Made by a program: the position numbers and the translations under genes. A stretch of 64,000 nt of DNA from Geomonas sp. RF6 (GTDB taxonomy: Bacteria; Desulfobacterota; Desulfuromonadia; Geobacterales; Geobacteraceae): assembly GCF_021044625.1 (NCBI RefSeq), contig NZ_CP087999.1:2866001-2930000 (forward strand), given 5' to 3'. The notes beneath the pieces were generated by a model that made no database searches, was not told the origin of the DNA, and saw only the letters and a list, made by a program, of their open reading frames with translations. Positions within the stretch are counted from its first letter, which is position 1. Each line of letters opens with the position of its first letter. Shown one piece after another: positions 26,379 to 45,508 of the stretch.

Positions 26379-26551
26379 ATACGCTTCAAAAGCCAAAGTC
26401 AAAGACAGTAGGCGCACCCTCCCCCGGGGGGGGTGCTTAATAGCCGGATCGGGCGACCTACCGAGACTTGCAGACGTTGCCGGAAAATTCCCGCAACTTC
26501 CTGACTTTGGCCGGGCCCCGCCCCATACACCAAAAGAAAGGAGGAAAGCGC
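26379..26551 (+). promoter_or_regulatory. Probable uL10 (rplJL) leader RNA
   Basis: The 173-base gap between rplA and rplJ is GC-rich and structured: a strong hairpin GCACCCTCCCC/GGGGGGGTGC (about 26411-26434), then paired segments near GTTGCCGGAAAATTCCCGCAAC (26475-26496, described as two arms), ending in AAAGGAGG before the TTG start. In many bacteria the uL10-uL7/L12 complex represses its own synthesis at this site. The assignment rests on position and folding potential only. Confidence 0.55.
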
Positions 26552-27076
26552 TTGAATAAGGAAAACAAACAGCAACTTGTTGCCGAGATGCACGACAAGC
26601 TCCTGAGGGCGCAGGCTGCGTTTCTCGCGGATTTCCGCGGCATGAACGTGGGCCAGGCTACCGAGCTCAGGAACGAGCTGCGCAAGGCAGGCGTCGAGTT
26701 CAAGGTTGTGAAGAACACCCTGCTCGACATCGCGTCCAAGGGCACCGACAAAGAGGCCTTGAGCCCCTACTACGCCGGTCCCACCGCGATCGCTCTGAGC
26801 TACGACGATCCGGTCGCAGCAGCGAAAGTGCTGTCGAAGTTTGCCAAGGATGCCACCAACCCCTTCACGCTGAAGGCTGGTGTGCTGACCGGCAAGGCTA
26901 TCGGCGTGGCCGACATCCAGGCTTTGGCAGACATGCCGAGCCGCGAAGTGCTGCTGGGCCGCCTGCTGGGCACGCTCCAGGCACCGACCAGCAACTTCGT
27001 ACGCGTCCTTGCTGCCGTTCCGGGCGGCTTCGTACGCGCGCTCGACGCTATCAGGGCCCAGAAAGACGGCCAGTAG
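26552..27076 (+). CDS. rplJ: Large-subunit ribosomal protein uL10
   Basis: Base of the L7/L12 stalk. The start is TTG 26552, preceded by AAAGGAGG and opening [16 protein letters not shown]; the frame upstream is the leader. Conserved parts include [20 protein letters not shown] and [11 protein letters not shown]; the C-terminal helix that carries L7/L12 dimers ends the protein. 174 residues. Confidence 0.97.
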   Translation: MNKENKQQLVAEMHDKLLRAQAAFLADFRGMNVGQATELRNELRKAGVEFKVVKNTLLDIASKGTDKEALSPYYAGPTAIALSYDDPVAAAKVLSKFAKDATNPFTLKAGVLTGKAIGVADIQALADMPSREVLLGRLLGTLQAPTSNFVRVLAAVPGGFVRALDAIRAQKDGQ

Positions 27077-27123
27077 AGCTTACCCACTAACGATCTAACA
27101 ATATCCCACGGAGGAGATAGAAA

Positions 27124-27504
27124 ATGGCTATTACCAAAGAAGAAGTAATCAGCTTCATCGAGAACATGTCCGTCCTCGAACTCGCAGGGCTCGTGAAAGA
27201 GCTGGAAGAGAAGTTCGGCGTTTCCGCAGCAGCACCGATGGCAGTTGCTGCCGCTGCAGGCCCGGCAGTTGCCGCTGAGGCAGCTGAAGAGAAGACCGAG
27301 TTCGACGTTATCCTGAAGGCCGCTGGCGCCAACAAGATCGCCGTCATCAAGGTCGTGCGCGCTCTTACCTCCCTTGGTCTGAAGGAAGCGAAGGACCTGG
27401 TCGACGGCGCTCCGCAGCCCGTGAAGACCGGCATCTCCAAGGAAGAGGCCGAGGACGCGAAGAAACAACTGGTTGAAGCTGGCGCAGAAGTGGATGTAAA
27501 ATAA
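27124..27504 (+). CDS. rplL: Large-subunit ribosomal protein bL12 (L7/L12)
   Basis: Flexible stalk protein that recruits translation GTPases. It has an N-terminal dimer domain, an Ala-rich hinge (about residues 38-58), and the factor-binding C-terminal domain with [20 protein letters not shown] and the [20 protein letters not shown] part. 126 residues. Very strong GGAGGAG site, as expected for the four-copy ribosomal protein. Confidence 0.98.
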   Translation: MAITKEEVISFIENMSVLELAGLVKELEEKFGVSAAAPMAVAAAAGPAVAAEAAEEKTEFDVILKAAGANKIAVIKVVRALTSLGLKEAKDLVDGAPQPVKTGISKEEAEDAKKQLVEAGAEVDVK

Positions 27505-27529
27505 GCTAGTCACAACTTTTTTACACACA

Positions 27530-27566
27530 AGCCAAGGTCGCTTTTTGCGGCCTTGGCTGTTCTATT
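27530..27566 (+). terminator. Attenuator/terminator between rplL and rpoB
   Basis: AGCCAAGG (27530-27537) pairs with CCTTGGCT (27551-27558), with an inner CGC/GCG stem, followed by GTTCTATTTT. A partial terminator at this place is known from E. coli, where it lowers rpoBC transcription relative to the ribosomal proteins. Confidence 0.65.
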
Positions 27567-27669
27567 TTAGTTTGAGGCCGCTTCATCCGCCTCTCGCCGA
27601 GCATCAGAGGCACGCAGGAATTTTTACTGGGGTGCTGGTCCTCCAGGGGCTTTCACCAAAGGAGAAGAT

Positions 27670-31782
<4,113 letters not shown>

Positions 31783-31820
31783 GAGGCGGAAAGGCTGCGC
31801 GGTGACGCGGGGCATTCCGG

Positions 31821-31871
31821 GTTCTCCCTGCAAGGGACGGCTCTTTGGGGCTTTAACTTTGCAGGGGGAAC
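31821..31871 (+). other. Intercistronic hairpin between rpoB and rpoC
   Basis: GTTCTCCCTGCAA (31821-31833) pairs with TTGCAGGGGGAAC (31859-31871), one G-T pair included, with a ~25-base loop. The 132-base rpoB-rpoC gap is otherwise without genes. It could mark an RNA processing site or modulate rpoC translation. Confidence 0.5.
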
Positions 31872-31914
31872 GGCCTATAATTGACCTGTTACTCCTAAAG
31901 AAGGGAGAAAAAAT

Positions 31915-36075
<4,161 letters not shown>

Positions 36076-36156
36076 GCGCCGCCGTTGAGATGGGGTGCCG
36101 GAGGCGCTGCAGATTGGCGCCGCCGGCACTTTTGTGAAAACATATTCAAATATGGC

Positions 36157-36185
36157 TTGACAACTGCGTCAAATGTTGTTATTTT
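36157..36185 (+). promoter_or_regulatory. Promoter of the str operon
   Basis: TTGACA (36157-36162), 17-base spacer, TATTTT (36180-36185), in an AT-rich stretch after rpoC. The leader to rpsL (36240) is about 48 bases. Confidence 0.7.
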
Positions 36186-36239
36186 CGTCGCTTCCGCAGG
36201 GGGACCCCCGGGAGTCAAGTTTAGCGTGAGAGGGTTTGT

Positions 36240-36611
36240 ATGCCAACAATCAATCAGCTTATTCGTAACGGTCGGGAGTCTAAGGCGGAGAAATCCACTG
36301 CTCCGGCGCTCAGATGCTGCCCCCAGAAGAGAGGGGTGTGCACCAGGGTTTACACCACCACTCCCAAAAAGCCGAACTCCGCGCTGCGCAAGGTTGCCAG
36401 GGTGCGTCTCACCAACGGCGTCGAGGTCACTTCCTACATTCCGGGTGTAGGGCACAACCTGCAGGAGCACTCCGTGGTCCTGATCAGGGGTGGCAGGGTC
36501 AAGGACCTTCCGGGTGTTCGTTATCATATCGTGCGCGGCACGCTCGACTCCGTCGGCGTCAAGGGCAGGATGAAGAGTCGTTCCAAGTACGGTGCAAAAA
36601 GGCCCAAGTAA
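36240..36611 (+). CDS. rpsL: Small-subunit ribosomal protein uS12
   Basis: Decoding-site protein. The streptomycin-relevant loop [15 protein letters not shown] and the second loop [16 protein letters not shown] have wild-type residues, including the Asp that RimO modifies in other bacteria, so nothing here predicts resistance. 123 residues. GAGAGGG lies before ATG. First gene of rpsL-rpsG-fusA-tuf. Confidence 0.98.
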   Translation: MPTINQLIRNGRESKAEKSTAPALRCCPQKRGVCTRVYTTTPKKPNSALRKVARVRLTNGVEVTSYIPGVGHNLQEHSVVLIRGGRVKDLPGVRYHIVRGTLDSVGVKGRMKSRSKYGAKRPK

Positions 36612-36634
36612 AACGCTAAAGTGAGAGGTTTTCG

Positions 36635-37105
36635 ATGCCTAGAAGAAGAGAAGTTGCCAAGAGGGTGATCCTCCCGGATCCGAAGTATGGGGACCGCACG
36701 GTTGCCAAGCTCATCAATATAATCATGCTGGACGGCAAGAAGAGTACCGCAGAGCGTGCTCTGTACGGCGCGCTGGAGCTTGCTGCCTCCAAGGCCTCCG
36801 ATGAGCCGGTCAAGGTGCTGAAGCGCTGCCTTGACAACATCAAGCCGATGCTCGAGGTGAAGTCGCGCAGGGTTGGTGGTTCCACGTACCAGGTGCCGGT
36901 CGAGGTGCGCCCCGAGCGCCGCATGTCTCTGGCAATGCGCTGGCTGGTGAAGTACTCCAACGCCAGGAGCGAGAAGACCGTTACCGACAAGCTTGCCGGT
37001 GAGATACTGGACGCCTACAACAACCGCGGCGCCGCAGTGAAGAAGCGTGAAGACACGCACAAGATGGCCGAGGCGAACAGGGCCTTTGCTCACTATCGCT
37101 GGTAG
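36635..37105 (+). CDS. rpsG: Small-subunit ribosomal protein uS7
   Basis: Primary binder of the 16S rRNA 3' domain and translational regulator of the str operon in E. coli. Opening [19 protein letters not shown] and the [20 protein letters not shown] core are conserved; the C-terminus [20 protein letters not shown] is the standard 156-residue form. GAGAGG upstream; 23 bases after rpsL. Confidence 0.98.
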   Translation: MPRRREVAKRVILPDPKYGDRTVAKLINIIMLDGKKSTAERALYGALELAASKASDEPVKVLKRCLDNIKPMLEVKSRRVGGSTYQVPVEVRPERRMSLAMRWLVKYSNARSEKTVTDKLAGEILDAYNNRGAAVKKREDTHKMAEANRAFAHYRW

Positions 37106-37143
37106 TCACCATACAGGATTGCAGCATTTCGGAGGTTTAGGCA

Positions 37144-39222
37144 GTGGCACGTCAGGTTAGTCTGGAAATGACCCGAAATATCGGGATAATGGCACATATA
37201 GACGCGGGAAAGACCACCACCACCGAGCGTATTCTCTACTACACGGGCGTCTCTCACAAGATCGGTGAGGTTCACGACGGCACTGCCACCATGGACTGGA
37301 TGGAGCAGGAGCAGGAGCGTGGCATCACCATCACCTCCGCTGCAACCACCTGCATGTGGAAAGACCACCGTATCAACATCATCGACACCCCGGGTCACGT
37401 CGACTTCACCATCGAGGTGGAGCGTTCCCTGCGCGTGCTCGACGGTGCAGTAGCTGTTTTCTGCTCTGTTGGTGGCGTGGAGCCGCAGTCTGAGACCGTG
37501 TGGCGTCAGGCTGACAAGTACCGCGTACCCCGCATTGCCTTCGTCAACAAGATGGACCGTATCGGCGCGGACTTCTTCCGCGGCGTCTCCATGATCAAGG
37601 ATCGCCTGAAGGCGAACCCTGTTCCGCTGCAGATCCCGATCGGTGCCGAAGAGAACTATAAAGGGGTTGTCGACCTCGTGGAGATGAGGGGAATCGTGTG
37701 GAACGACGAGTCCCTCGGTGCTCGCTACGACGTCATCGAGATCCCGGAAGAGCTGAAGGCCCAGGCGCAGGAGTACCGCGATCTTCTGATCGAGGAGATC
37801 TCCAGCCATGACGACGAGCTCATGGAGAAGTACCTCGGGGGCGAGGAGCTCACGAAGGAAGAGATCAAGTCCGCCATCAGGAAGTCGACGCTGGCGATCC
37901 AGATCTGCCCGGTTATCTGCGGTTCCTCCTTCAAGAACAAGGGGGTGCAGAACCTCCTCGACGCCGTTCTCGACTACCTCCCGGCTCCGACCGACATTCC
38001 GGCGATCCAGGGGATCGACGCGAACACCGAGGCACCGATCGAGCGTCACGCTTCTGACGACGAGCCGTTCTCCTCCCTCGCGTTCAAGATCATGACCGAC
38101 CCGTACGTCGGGCAGCTTTGCTTCTTCCGTGTGTACTCCGGCGTCATGAACTCCGGCTCCTATGTGTACAACTCCACGAAGGGGAAGCGCGAGAGGATCG
38201 GCCGTATCCTGAAGATGCACGCCAACAAGCGTGAAGAGATCAAGGAAGTGTACGCAGGCGACATCGCTGCTGCCGTCGGTCTCAAATACACCACCACCGG
38301 CGATACCCTCTGCGCAGAAGACAGCGCGGTTATCCTCGAGTCGATCGAGTTCCCCGAGCCGGTCATCTCCATCGCCATCGAGCCGAAGACAAAGGCAGAC
38401 CAGGAGAAGCTCGGCATCTCCCTCGCGAAGCTCGCCAGCGAGGACCCCTCCTTCCGCGTGAAGACGGACGAGGAGACCGGCCAGACAATCATCTCCGGCA
38501 TGGGGGAGCTGCACCTCGAGATCATCGTCGACCGTCTCATGCGCGAGTTCAAGGTTGAGGCGAACGTCGGCAAGCCGCAGGTCGCCTACCGCGAGACCAT
38601 CACCAAGAAGGTCAAGAGCGAAGGGAAGTTCGTGCGCCAGTCCGGCGGCCGCGGCCAGTTCGGCCACGTCTGGATCGAGATCGAGCCGCAGGAGCCCGGG
38701 AAAGGGTACGAGTTCGTCGACGCCATCAAGGGCGGCGTCGTTCCCCGCGAGTACATCCCGGCTGTCGACAAGGGTATCAAGGAAGCTCTCGATAACGGCG
38801 TCATGGCAGGGTACCCCGTCGTCGACGTCAAGGTCACCCTCATCGACGGTTCGTACCACGAGGTCGACTCCTCCGAGATGGCCTTCAAGATCGCGGGCTC
38901 CATGGGCTTCAAGGAAGGGTGCTCCAAGGCGTCGCCGTGCATCCTCGAGCCGATCATGTCCGTCGAGGTGGTTGTGCCGGAAGAGTACATGGGCGACGTC
39001 ATCGGCGACCTGAACTCGCGCCGTGGCCGCATCATGGGTATGGAAGGACGCGCAGGCGCCCAGGTCGTCACCGCGATGGTGCCGCTGGCCCAGATGTTCG
39101 GCTACTCCACTGACCTTCGTTCCGCAACCCAGGGACGTGCAACCTACTCCATGACCTTTGACCACTACGAGCAGGTGCCCAAGTCGGTCGCTGATGAGAT
39201 TGTCGCAAAGGTTAAAGGCTAA
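37144..39222 (+). CDS. fusA: Elongation factor G
   Basis: Translocase GTPase. G motifs [22 protein letters not shown] and NKMD are present; the switch region [19 protein letters not shown] is conserved; domain IV begins near [20 protein letters not shown] and the end has the [10 protein letters not shown] segment. 692 residues. The start is GTG 37144 with GGAGGT upstream. Only one EF-G gene is in the window. Confidence 0.99.
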   Translation: MARQVSLEMTRNIGIMAHIDAGKTTTTERILYYTGVSHKIGEVHDGTATMDWMEQEQERGITITSAATTCMWKDHRINIIDTPGHVDFTIEVERSLRVLDGAVAVFCSVGGVEPQSETVWRQADKYRVPRIAFVNKMDRIGADFFRGVSMIKDRLKANPVPLQIPIGAEENYKGVVDLVEMRGIVWNDESLGARYDVIEIPEELKAQAQEYRDLLIEEISSHDDELMEKYLGGEELTKEEIKSAIRKSTLAIQICPVICGSSFKNKGVQNLLDAVLDYLPAPTDIPAIQGIDANTEAPIERHASDDEPFSSLAFKIMTDPYVGQLCFFRVYSGVMNSGSYVYNSTKGKRERIGRILKMHANKREEIKEVYAGDIAAAVGLKYTTTGDTLCAEDSAVILESIEFPEPVISIAIEPKTKADQEKLGISLAKLASEDPSFRVKTDEETGQTIISGMGELHLEIIVDRLMREFKVEANVGKPQVAYRETITKKVKSEGKFVRQSGGRGQFGHVWIEIEPQEPGKGYEFVDAIKGGVVPREYIPAVDKGIKEALDNGVMAGYPVVDVKVTLIDGSYHEVDSSEMAFKIAGSMGFKEGCSKASPCILEPIMSVEVVVPEEYMGDVIGDLNSRRGRIMGMEGRAGAQVVTAMVPLAQMFGYSTDLRSATQGRATYSMTFDHYEQVPKSVADEIVAKVKG

Positions 39223-39252
39223 CATTTAATACCTATCGAGGAGGACTCGGAA

Positions 39253-40443
39253 ATGGCAAAGGCAAAATTCGAAAGAACCAAACCCCATGTGAACATAGGC
39301 ACCATCGGCCACGTTGACCACGGTAAGACTACCCTTACCGCTGCCATCACGAAGGTTCTGGCAGGCAAGGGCCAGGCCGAGTTCAAGGCCTTTGACCAGA
39401 TCGACAACGCTCCGGAAGAGCGTGAGCGCGGCATCACCATCGCCACCGCACACGTCGAGTACGAGACCGACAAGCGCCACTACGCACACGTCGACTGCCC
39501 GGGTCACGCCGACTACGTGAAGAACATGATCACCGGTGCTGCCCAGATGGACGGCGCTATCCTGGTTGTTTCCGCAGCTGACGGCCCGATGCCGCAGACC
39601 CGCGAGCACATCCTCCTTGCGCGTCAGGTCGGCGTCCCCTACATCGTCGTCTTCCTGAACAAGGCGGACATGGTGGACGACGAGGAGCTCCTCGAGCTCG
39701 TCGAGCTGGAAGTCCGCGAGCTTCTCTCCTCCTACGACTTTCCGGGGGACGATATCCCCATCGTGAAGGGTTCCGCCCTGAAAGGGCTCGAAGGGGACAA
39801 GGGGGAGCTCGGCGAGCAGGCGATCCTGGCTCTCATGGACGCAGTCGACTCCTACATCCCGGAGCCGCAGCGTGCTGTTGACCGTCCGTTCCTCATGCCG
39901 GTCGAGGACGTTTTCTCCATCTCCGGTCGTGGCACCGTCGCTACCGGCCGCGTCGAACGCGGTATCGTGAAGGTCGGCGAGGAGATCGAGATCGTCGGCA
40001 TCAAGACCACCGCCAAGACGACCGTTACCGGCGTCGAGATGTTCAGGAAGCTTCTGGACGAGGGTCGTGCAGGGGACAACATCGGCGCGCTGCTGCGCGG
40101 CGTGAAGCGTGAGGACATCGAGCGCGGCCAGGTTCTGGCCAAGCCGGGCTCCATCACCCCGCACACCAAGTTCAAGGCTGAAGCCTACATCCTCTCCAAG
40201 GAAGAAGGCGGCCGCCACACTCCGTTCTTCAACGGCTACCGCCCGCAGTTCTACTTCAGGACCACGGACGTGACCGGCGTTGTTGATCTTGAGCCGGGCA
40301 CCGAGATGGTTATGCCTGGTGACAACGTCGCCATCACCGTGAACCTGATCACCCCGATCGCCATGGACGAAGGTCTGCGCTTCGCAATCCGCGAAGGTGG
40401 CCGCACCGTCGGCGCCGGCGTCGTCAGCTCCATCATAGCTTAA
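39253..40443 (+). CDS. tuf: Elongation factor Tu, copy 2
   Basis: Second EF-Tu gene, in the usual str-operon place 30 bases after fusA. It encodes the same 396-residue protein as 22889-24079, with GAGGAG upstream. Comparing the two DNAs codon by codon, several tracts are identical (for example 39493-39647), separated by stretches with silent differences, most frequent in the first ~230 bases. G motifs are intact. Confidence 0.98.
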   Translation: MAKAKFERTKPHVNIGTIGHVDHGKTTLTAAITKVLAGKGQAEFKAFDQIDNAPEERERGITIATAHVEYETDKRHYAHVDCPGHADYVKNMITGAAQMDGAILVVSAADGPMPQTREHILLARQVGVPYIVVFLNKADMVDDEELLELVELEVRELLSSYDFPGDDIPIVKGSALKGLEGDKGELGEQAILALMDAVDSYIPEPQRAVDRPFLMPVEDVFSISGRGTVATGRVERGIVKVGEEIEIVGIKTTAKTTVTGVEMFRKLLDEGRAGDNIGALLRGVKREDIERGQVLAKPGSITPHTKFKAEAYILSKEEGGRHTPFFNGYRPQFYFRTTDVTGVVDLEPGTEMVMPGDNVAITVNLITPIAMDEGLRFAIREGGRTVGAGVVSSIIA

Positions 40444-40465
40444 AAAAAACGGCTTCAGAGCAACG

Positions 40466-40503
40466 GTCCACCTCCTCCGGGAAGCTCCCGGGGGGAGGTG
40501 GAC
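40466..40503 (+). promoter_or_regulatory. Large hairpin in the tuf-rpsJ spacer (S10 leader or attenuator)
   Basis: GTCCACCTCC (40466-40475) pairs exactly with GGAGGTGGAC (40494-40503), with an inner stem of CCGGGA/TCCCGG. Only short T-runs follow. It divides the str operon from the S10 operon and could be a leaky terminator or the S10 leader; no separate promoter is evident for rpsJ. Confidence 0.6.
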
Positions 40504-40536
40504 TTATGTTCGAAACTGCTTGATAACGAGGAAGAG

Positions 40537-40845
40537 ATGCCTAGTCAGAAAATAAGAATCCGCCTGAAAGCATACGATCACAAACTGCTCGACACCTCGG
40601 TGGGCGAGATCGTCGATACCGCAAAGAGAACGGGTGCCCGTGTTGCCGGTCCGATCCCGCTGCCGACCGTCGTCAACAAGTACACCGTGCTGCGCGGACC
40701 TCACGTGGACAAGAAGTCTCGCGAACAGTTCGAGATCAGGACCCACAAGAGGCTGATAGACATCCTCGAGCCCACCCAGCAGACTGTGGATGCGCTGATG
40801 AAGCTTGACCTTTCAGCGGGTGTGGACGTCGAGATCAAGCTTTAA
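40537..40845 (+). CDS. rpsJ: Small-subunit ribosomal protein uS10
   Basis: 30S head protein, also NusE in transcription antitermination. It starts [19 protein letters not shown] and contains the [20 protein letters not shown] loop. Length 102. GAGGAAGAG precedes ATG 40537; an upstream in-frame GTG would begin inside the hairpin and is not used. First gene of the S10 operon. Confidence 0.98.
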   Translation: MPSQKIRIRLKAYDHKLLDTSVGEIVDTAKRTGARVAGPIPLPTVVNKYTVLRGPHVDKKSREQFEIRTHKRLIDILEPTQQTVDALMKLDLSAGVDVEIKL

Positions 40846-40871
40846 CAGAATCCAAGGATAGGAAGTCAGCC

Positions 40872-41507
40872 ATGAACAAGGGATTGATTGGGAAAAAACT
40901 GGGCATGACCCAGATATTTGCCGAGGACGGAAGACGTATCCCCGTCACCGTCGTCGAGGCAGGGCCGTGCGTGGTGCTGCAGAAGAAAACCACCGAGCGC
41001 GACGGCTACAACGCCATCCAGGTCGGGTTCGCCCCGAAAGAAGCTTCTCGCGCGACCCAGGCGCTGGTTGGTCACTGTAAGGCCGCCGGCCAGGGCACCT
41101 TCGGGGTGCTCCGCGAGTTCCGCATCGAGGACGTCGATCGCTTCAACGTGGGCGATGTCATTGATGCATCCGTTTTCGCCGCAGGCGACTTGGTCGACGT
41201 GACCGGTACAAGCATCGGTAAGGGCTTCCAGGGCGTCGTGAAGCGCTGGGGCTTCAAGGGCGGTCGTGCCAGCCACGGTTCCCGCTTCCACCGCGCTCCC
41301 GGCTCCATCGGCTGCTCGGCAACGCCCTCCCGCGTCTTCAAGAACAAGAAGATGCCCGGGCAGCTCGGAAACGAGAAGGTCACCGTCCAGAGACTGCGCA
41401 TCGTGCGCGTCGACGCCGCTGACAATCTGATTCTGCTCGGTGGAGCGATCCCCGGTTCTGCTAACGGCGTCGTCCTGATCAAGGACTCCGTCAAGAGCAA
41501 GAAATAA
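40872..41507 (+). CDS. rplC: Large-subunit ribosomal protein uL3
   Basis: Early-assembly 23S protein whose loop approaches the peptidyl-transferase centre. Opening [20 protein letters not shown], the [20 protein letters not shown] tip region and the [13 protein letters not shown] segment with the Gln methylated by PrmB in other bacteria are seen. 211 residues. Confidence 0.98.
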   Translation: MNKGLIGKKLGMTQIFAEDGRRIPVTVVEAGPCVVLQKKTTERDGYNAIQVGFAPKEASRATQALVGHCKAAGQGTFGVLREFRIEDVDRFNVGDVIDASVFAAGDLVDVTGTSIGKGFQGVVKRWGFKGGRASHGSRFHRAPGSIGCSATPSRVFKNKKMPGQLGNEKVTVQRLRIVRVDAADNLILLGGAIPGSANGVVLIKDSVKSKK

Positions 41508-41524
41508 GGGGGCTGGAGAGAGTT

Positions 41525-42148
41525 ATGGCAAAGCTTGATTTATTCGATATCAAGAAGAACAAGGTCGGCGAGATCGACATCGCCGATGCCGTCTTCAACG
41601 ACGACGTCCGCGAGTACCTGATCCACGAGGCTGTAAAGATCCAGCTCGCAAACCGCAGGCAGGGCACCGTGTGCGTGAAGAACCGCGCAGTGGTCGCCGG
41701 CTCCGGGAAGAAGCCGTTCAAGCAGAAGGGGACCGGCCAGGCCCGTCAGGGCGCCAAGCGCGCTCCGCAGTACCCGGGCGGCGGCGTCGCCTTCGGTCCG
41801 CGCCCGAAGACGTACGACCTCTCCATGAACAAGAAGGCTCGCCGTGCGGCGCTGCGCTCCGCGCTCTCCCTTCTGTTCAAGAAGGAGCGGATCACCGTGC
41901 TGAACAACTTCGACCTCCCGGAAGTGAAAACAAAGGGGTTTGTCGAGGTCTTGAAAGCCTTTAACCTTGACAAGACCCTGGTTATCACGGATACTGCCAA
42001 TCCCACTTTGGAGCTGTCCGCCCGCAACGTCAAGAACGTCAAGGTCCTCGGTTCTGCTGGCCTCAATATTTTCGACATCATGAAATTCCAGAGCGTCATC
42101 TTCACCGAAGCTGCCGTTCGCCAGGTTGAAGGAGCGTTACAGTCATGA
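41525..42148 (+). CDS. rplD: Large-subunit ribosomal protein uL4
   Basis: Exit-tunnel protein and, in E. coli, autoregulator of the S10 operon. The tunnel loop [20 protein letters not shown] and the helix-rich globular domain with [14 protein letters not shown] are typical. 207 residues. Its stop overlaps the rplW start (ATGA, 42145-42148), so translation is coupled. Confidence 0.98.
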   Translation: MAKLDLFDIKKNKVGEIDIADAVFNDDVREYLIHEAVKIQLANRRQGTVCVKNRAVVAGSGKKPFKQKGTGQARQGAKRAPQYPGGGVAFGPRPKTYDLSMNKKARRAALRSALSLLFKKERITVLNNFDLPEVKTKGFVEVLKAFNLDKTLVITDTANPTLELSARNVKNVKVLGSAGLNIFDIMKFQSVIFTEAAVRQVEGALQS

Positions 42149-42429
42149 ATATCTATGACGTCATCAAAAAGCCTCTGATCACCGAGAAGACCACCATCGA
42201 GAAAGACGCTCGCAATGTGGTCGCCTTCGTGGTCAACAGCGCGGCAAACAAGATCGAGATCAGTGCCGCGGTGAAAGCGCTCTTCAACGCCGAGGTCGCT
42301 TCCGTTAAGACCGTGAACGTCGCCGGGAAGACGAAGCGCACCATGCGCGGCGTTTCGAAGCGCTCCAACTGGAAGAAGGCGTATGTGACCCTCAAAGAGG
42401 GGCAGAACATCGACTTCTTCGAAGCTTAA
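42145..42429 (+). CDS. rplW: Large-subunit ribosomal protein uL23
   Basis: Docking site for trigger factor and SRP at the tunnel exit. Opening [19 protein letters not shown] and the [16 protein letters not shown] loop identify it; 94 residues. Begins within the rplD stop codon. Confidence 0.97.
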   Translation: MNIYDVIKKPLITEKTTIEKDARNVVAFVVNSAANKIEISAAVKALFNAEVASVKTVNVAGKTKRTMRGVSKRSNWKKAYVTLKEGQNIDFFEA

Positions 42430-42460
42430 AGATTAATTTTTATCTGCGGGGTTTTAGATA

Positions 42461-43285
42461 ATGGCTATAAAAACTTACAAACCTACCTCTGCGGGGATCA
42501 GGCACCAGACCTGCTCGGCCTTTGACGAGATCACCACCAGCAAGCCGGAGAAGTCCCTTCTGGTGAACCTGAAGAAGACTGGCGGCAGGAACTCCAATGG
42601 CCGCATCACCTCCCGTCACATCGGCGGCGGACACAAGCAGAAGTACCGGATCATCGACTTCCGCAGGGACAAGAAGGACATCCCGGCGAAGGTCGTCTCG
42701 ATCGAGTACGATCCGAATCGCTCTGCACGTATCGCGCTCCTGAACTACGTCGACGGTGAGAAGCGCTACATCCTGGCCCCTGTCTCCCTGAAGGTCGGTG
42801 ATACCGTTATCTCCAGCGCCCAGGCGGATATCAAGCCCGGCAACGCGCTTCCGATCAGGTTCATCCCGCTCGGTACGATCATCCACAATATCGAGCTGAA
42901 GATAGGCAAGGGTGCCCAGCTGGCACGCTCCGCAGGTACCTTTGCACAGCTCATGAGCAAGGAAGGGAAGTACTCGACCGTGAAGCTTCCGTCCGGCGAG
43001 GTGCGCATGATCCTCATGGACTGCATGGCCACCATCGGCCAGGTCGGGAACGTGGACCACGAGAACGTCTCCATCGGCAAGGCCGGACGCAGCCGCTGGC
43101 TCGGCAAGCGCCCGCACGTGAGGGGTGTCGCGATGAACCCGGTCGACCATCCGCACGGCGGTGGTGAAGGTCGTACCTCCGGTGGCCGTCATCCGGTTAC
43201 CCCGTGGGGTATCCCGACGAAGGGTTACAAGACGAGGACGAACAAGACCTCGTCCCGCTTCATCGTCAAAAAGCGCACCAAATAA
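42461..43285 (+). CDS. rplB: Large-subunit ribosomal protein uL2
   Basis: Largest 50S core protein, needed for subunit joining and peptidyl-transferase assembly. The conserved [13 protein letters not shown] with the key histidine and the opening [20 protein letters not shown] are present; 274 residues. It follows rplW by 31 bases. Confidence 0.98.
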   Translation: MAIKTYKPTSAGIRHQTCSAFDEITTSKPEKSLLVNLKKTGGRNSNGRITSRHIGGGHKQKYRIIDFRRDKKDIPAKVVSIEYDPNRSARIALLNYVDGEKRYILAPVSLKVGDTVISSAQADIKPGNALPIRFIPLGTIIHNIELKIGKGAQLARSAGTFAQLMSKEGKYSTVKLPSGEVRMILMDCMATIGQVGNVDHENVSIGKAGRSRWLGKRPHVRGVAMNPVDHPHGGGEGRTSGGRHPVTPWGIPTKGYKTRTNKTSSRFIVKKRTK

Positions 43286-43309
43286 CTCATCGAGTAGAGG
43301 ATTATAAAG

Positions 43310-43591
43310 ATGGCAAGATCTATTAAGAAGGGACCTTTCGTTGACGCTCATCTCGAAGCAAAGGTCCAGGCGGAACTCGCCGGAGCCAAAAAGGTGATCA
43401 AGACCTGGTCGCGCAGGTCGACCATTACCCCGGACTTCATCGGGCTTACCTTCGCGGTGCACAACGGCAAGAAGTTCATCCCCGTATTCGTCACCGAGAA
43501 CATGGTCGGTCACAAGATCGGCGAATTCTCGCCTACCAGAACCTTCTACGGTCATGCTGCCGACAAGAAGAGCAAGCTGAAGAAGAAGTAA
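43310..43591 (+). CDS. rpsS: Small-subunit ribosomal protein uS19
   Basis: 30S head protein in bridge B1a. [20 protein letters not shown] at the start and [20 protein letters not shown] near the end are diagnostic; the tail is lysine-rich. 93 residues. Confidence 0.98.
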   Translation: MARSIKKGPFVDAHLEAKVQAELAGAKKVIKTWSRRSTITPDFIGLTFAVHNGKKFIPVFVTENMVGHKIGEFSPTRTFYGHAADKKSKLKKK

Positions 43592-43611
43592 GGTCTTAAA
43601 GGAGTTATAGA

Positions 43612-43947
43612 ATGGAATCGACAGCCAAATTATCCTCTGTGCGTCTCTCCCCGAGAAAGACCCGGCTGGTGGTTGATATGGTGCGCGGCAAAGGGATCCA
43701 GGTGGCACTGAACACCCTGAAGTTCTCCCCGCAACCGTCCGCCAAGCTGATCTCGAAGCTCCTCACCTCTGCCGTGGCGAACGCCGAGCAGAAAGGGGTT
43801 TCCGACGTGGACGCGCTTTATGTGAAGACCATCTTCGTGGATGGCGGCGCGACCCTGAAGCGCTTCACCCCCCGCGCGATGGGCAGGGCGAGCAAAATTA
43901 GAAAACCGACGAGCCACATTACCGTGGTCCTTGCGGAAAAGAAATAA
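43612..43947 (+). CDS. rplV: Large-subunit ribosomal protein uL22
   Basis: Lines the exit tunnel with a long beta-hairpin, here around the [20 protein letters not shown] segment. The N-terminal [20 protein letters not shown] is typical. 111 residues. AAGGAG upstream. Confidence 0.98.
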   Translation: MESTAKLSSVRLSPRKTRLVVDMVRGKGIQVALNTLKFSPQPSAKLISKLLTSAVANAEQKGVSDVDALYVKTIFVDGGATLKRFTPRAMGRASKIRKPTSHITVVLAEKK

Positions 43948-43969
43948 GCAACCGACCGGAGGTGGAGTT

Positions 43970-44605
43970 TTGGGTCAGAAAGTTAATCCTATAGGGTTCA
44001 GGCTTGGAGTTATCAAAACCTGGGATTCGAAGTGGTACGCGGAAAAGGACTACGCAGCGCTCCTGCACGAGGACATCAAGCTGCGCAACTTCCTCAAAAA
44101 GCGGCTGTATCATTCCGGGGTCTCCAAGATTGAGATCGAGAGAGCGGCGGGCAAGGCGAAGATCAACATCTACACCGCTCGTCCGGGGCTCATCATCGGT
44201 AAGAAGGGCTCTGAAGTCGAGACCCTGAAGAAGGAGCTGGCCAAGCTCACCGATAAAGAGGTATACCTCAACATTCAGGAAGTAAGAAAGCCTGAGTTGG
44301 ATGCCCAGCTGGTGGCCGAGAATGTCGCGCTGCAGCTCGAGCGCCGCATCGCGTTCCGTCGCGCCATGAAAAAGAGCGTGACGAGCACGCTGAAGTTCGG
44401 CGCCAAGGGGATCCGTATCACCTGCTCGGGCCGTCTCGGGGGGGCAGAGATGTCCCGTACCGAGTGGTATCGTGAGGGGAGGGTGCCGCTGCACACGCTG
44501 AGGGCAGACATCGACTACGGCTTTGCAGAAGCCAAGACTACCTATGGCATCATCGGCGTTAAAGTGCTCCTCTTCAAGGGTGAAGTGCTCTCCGCCATAA
44601 AATAG
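43970..44605 (+). CDS. rpsC: Small-subunit ribosomal protein uS3
   Basis: mRNA-entry protein with KH domain ([18 protein letters not shown]). I start at TTG 43970, which reads [19 protein letters not shown], the invariant uS3 N-terminus, and has GGAGG seven bases upstream; the longer frame has no support. 211 residues. The C-terminal domain [20 protein letters not shown] is complete. Confidence 0.97.
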   Translation: MGQKVNPIGFRLGVIKTWDSKWYAEKDYAALLHEDIKLRNFLKKRLYHSGVSKIEIERAAGKAKINIYTARPGLIIGKKGSEVETLKKELAKLTDKEVYLNIQEVRKPELDAQLVAENVALQLERRIAFRRAMKKSVTSTLKFGAKGIRITCSGRLGGAEMSRTEWYREGRVPLHTLRADIDYGFAEAKTTYGIIGVKVLLFKGEVLSAIK

Positions 44606-44623
44606 ATAGAGGAGTTTTTTGCG

Positions 44624-45046
44624 ATGTTAATGCCCAAAAGAGTTAAGCATAGAAAGCAGATGAAAGGGCGCATGACCGGCACGCCTCAGCGCGGCATCGA
44701 GCTCGCGTTCGGCGAGTTCGGCCTGCAGGCCACCGAGTGCGGCTGGCTCGATTCCCGCCAGATCGAGGCTGCTCGTATCGCCATGACCCGCTACATCAAG
44801 AGGGGCGGCAAGATCTGGATCCGCATCTTCCCGGACAAGCCGCTGACCGCAAAGCCCGCCGAGACCCGTATGGGTAAAGGCAAGGGCTCCCCGGATTCCT
44901 GGGTCTGTGTGATCAAGCCGGGCCGGATTCTGTACGAGATGGAAGGGGTAACAGAAGAAGTGGCACGCGAAGCTTTCCGCCTTGCGGCGCACAAGCTGCC
45001 GATCGCCACCAAATTCACCCAAAGGAAGGACGTCAATGAAGGCTAG
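44624..45046 (+). CDS. rplP: Large-subunit ribosomal protein uL16
   Basis: 50S protein at the A-site tRNA elbow. It begins [19 protein letters not shown], aligning with E. coli MLQPKRTKFRK, so ATG 44624 is preferred over ATG 44630; GAGGAG is upstream. 140 residues. Its end overlaps the rpmC start by 11 bases. Confidence 0.97.
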   Translation: MLMPKRVKHRKQMKGRMTGTPQRGIELAFGEFGLQATECGWLDSRQIEAARIAMTRYIKRGGKIWIRIFPDKPLTAKPAETRMGKGKGSPDSWVCVIKPGRILYEMEGVTEEVAREAFRLAAHKLPIATKFTQRKDVNEG

Positions 45047-45224
45047 TGAACTGCGTAACGCGAGCGTAGAGGACCTCTCGGCAAAGAACGCCGAGCTGAC
45101 CAAGGAACTGTTCAACATCACGTTCCAGCTCCACACCGGGCGTCTGGAGAATACTGCCAAGCTTTCCCTTCTCAAGAAGGACATCGCCAGGGTGAAGACC
45201 ATACTCCGTGAAAAGAGAGGGTAA
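45036..45224 (+). CDS. rpmC: Large-subunit ribosomal protein uL29
   Basis: Small helical protein next to uL23 at the tunnel exit. The 62-residue product opens [18 protein letters not shown] and ends [16 protein letters not shown], both typical. The start at 45036 lies inside the end of rplP and has AAAGGAAGGA upstream. Confidence 0.97.
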   Translation: MKASELRNASVEDLSAKNAELTKELFNITFQLHTGRLENTAKLSLLKKDIARVKTILREKRG

Positions 45225-45232
45225 GACAAATC

Positions 45233-45490
45233 ATGAGTGAAAGAGGCAACAGGAAAACCCAGATCGGCGTGGTGGTCTCAGACAAGATGGACAAGACCGC
45301 CGTTGTGAAGGTGGAGCGCCTGGTCAAGCACCCGGTTTACAACAAATACATCAAGAGGTCTGCGAAGTACAAGGCCCATGACATTGATAATTCCGCCAAG
45401 ATCGGCGATCGCGTCGTGATCGTCGAGACCCGTCCTTTGTCCAAGGACAAGCGCTGGAAGATCAGACAGATTATTGAGCCCAAAGCTTAA
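45233..45490 (+). CDS. rpsQ: Small-subunit ribosomal protein uS17
   Basis: Primary 16S-binding protein of OB fold. [20 protein letters not shown] and the [16 protein letters not shown] end are conserved. 85 residues; starts eight bases after rpmC, at the end of the S10 operon. Confidence 0.98.
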   Translation: MSERGNRKTQIGVVVSDKMDKTAVVKVERLVKHPVYNKYIKRSAKYKAHDIDNSAKIGDRVVIVETRPLSKDKRWKIRQIIEPKA

Positions 45491-45508
45491 GCAGGGTAGG
45501 AGTTAACA

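Noticed and set aside
37093..39225. 710-codon minus-strand frame opposite fusA, and similar ones opposite both tuf genes
   Set aside because: Antisense shadows of fusA and tuf; the tuf ones occur in both copies simply because the sense genes are the same.
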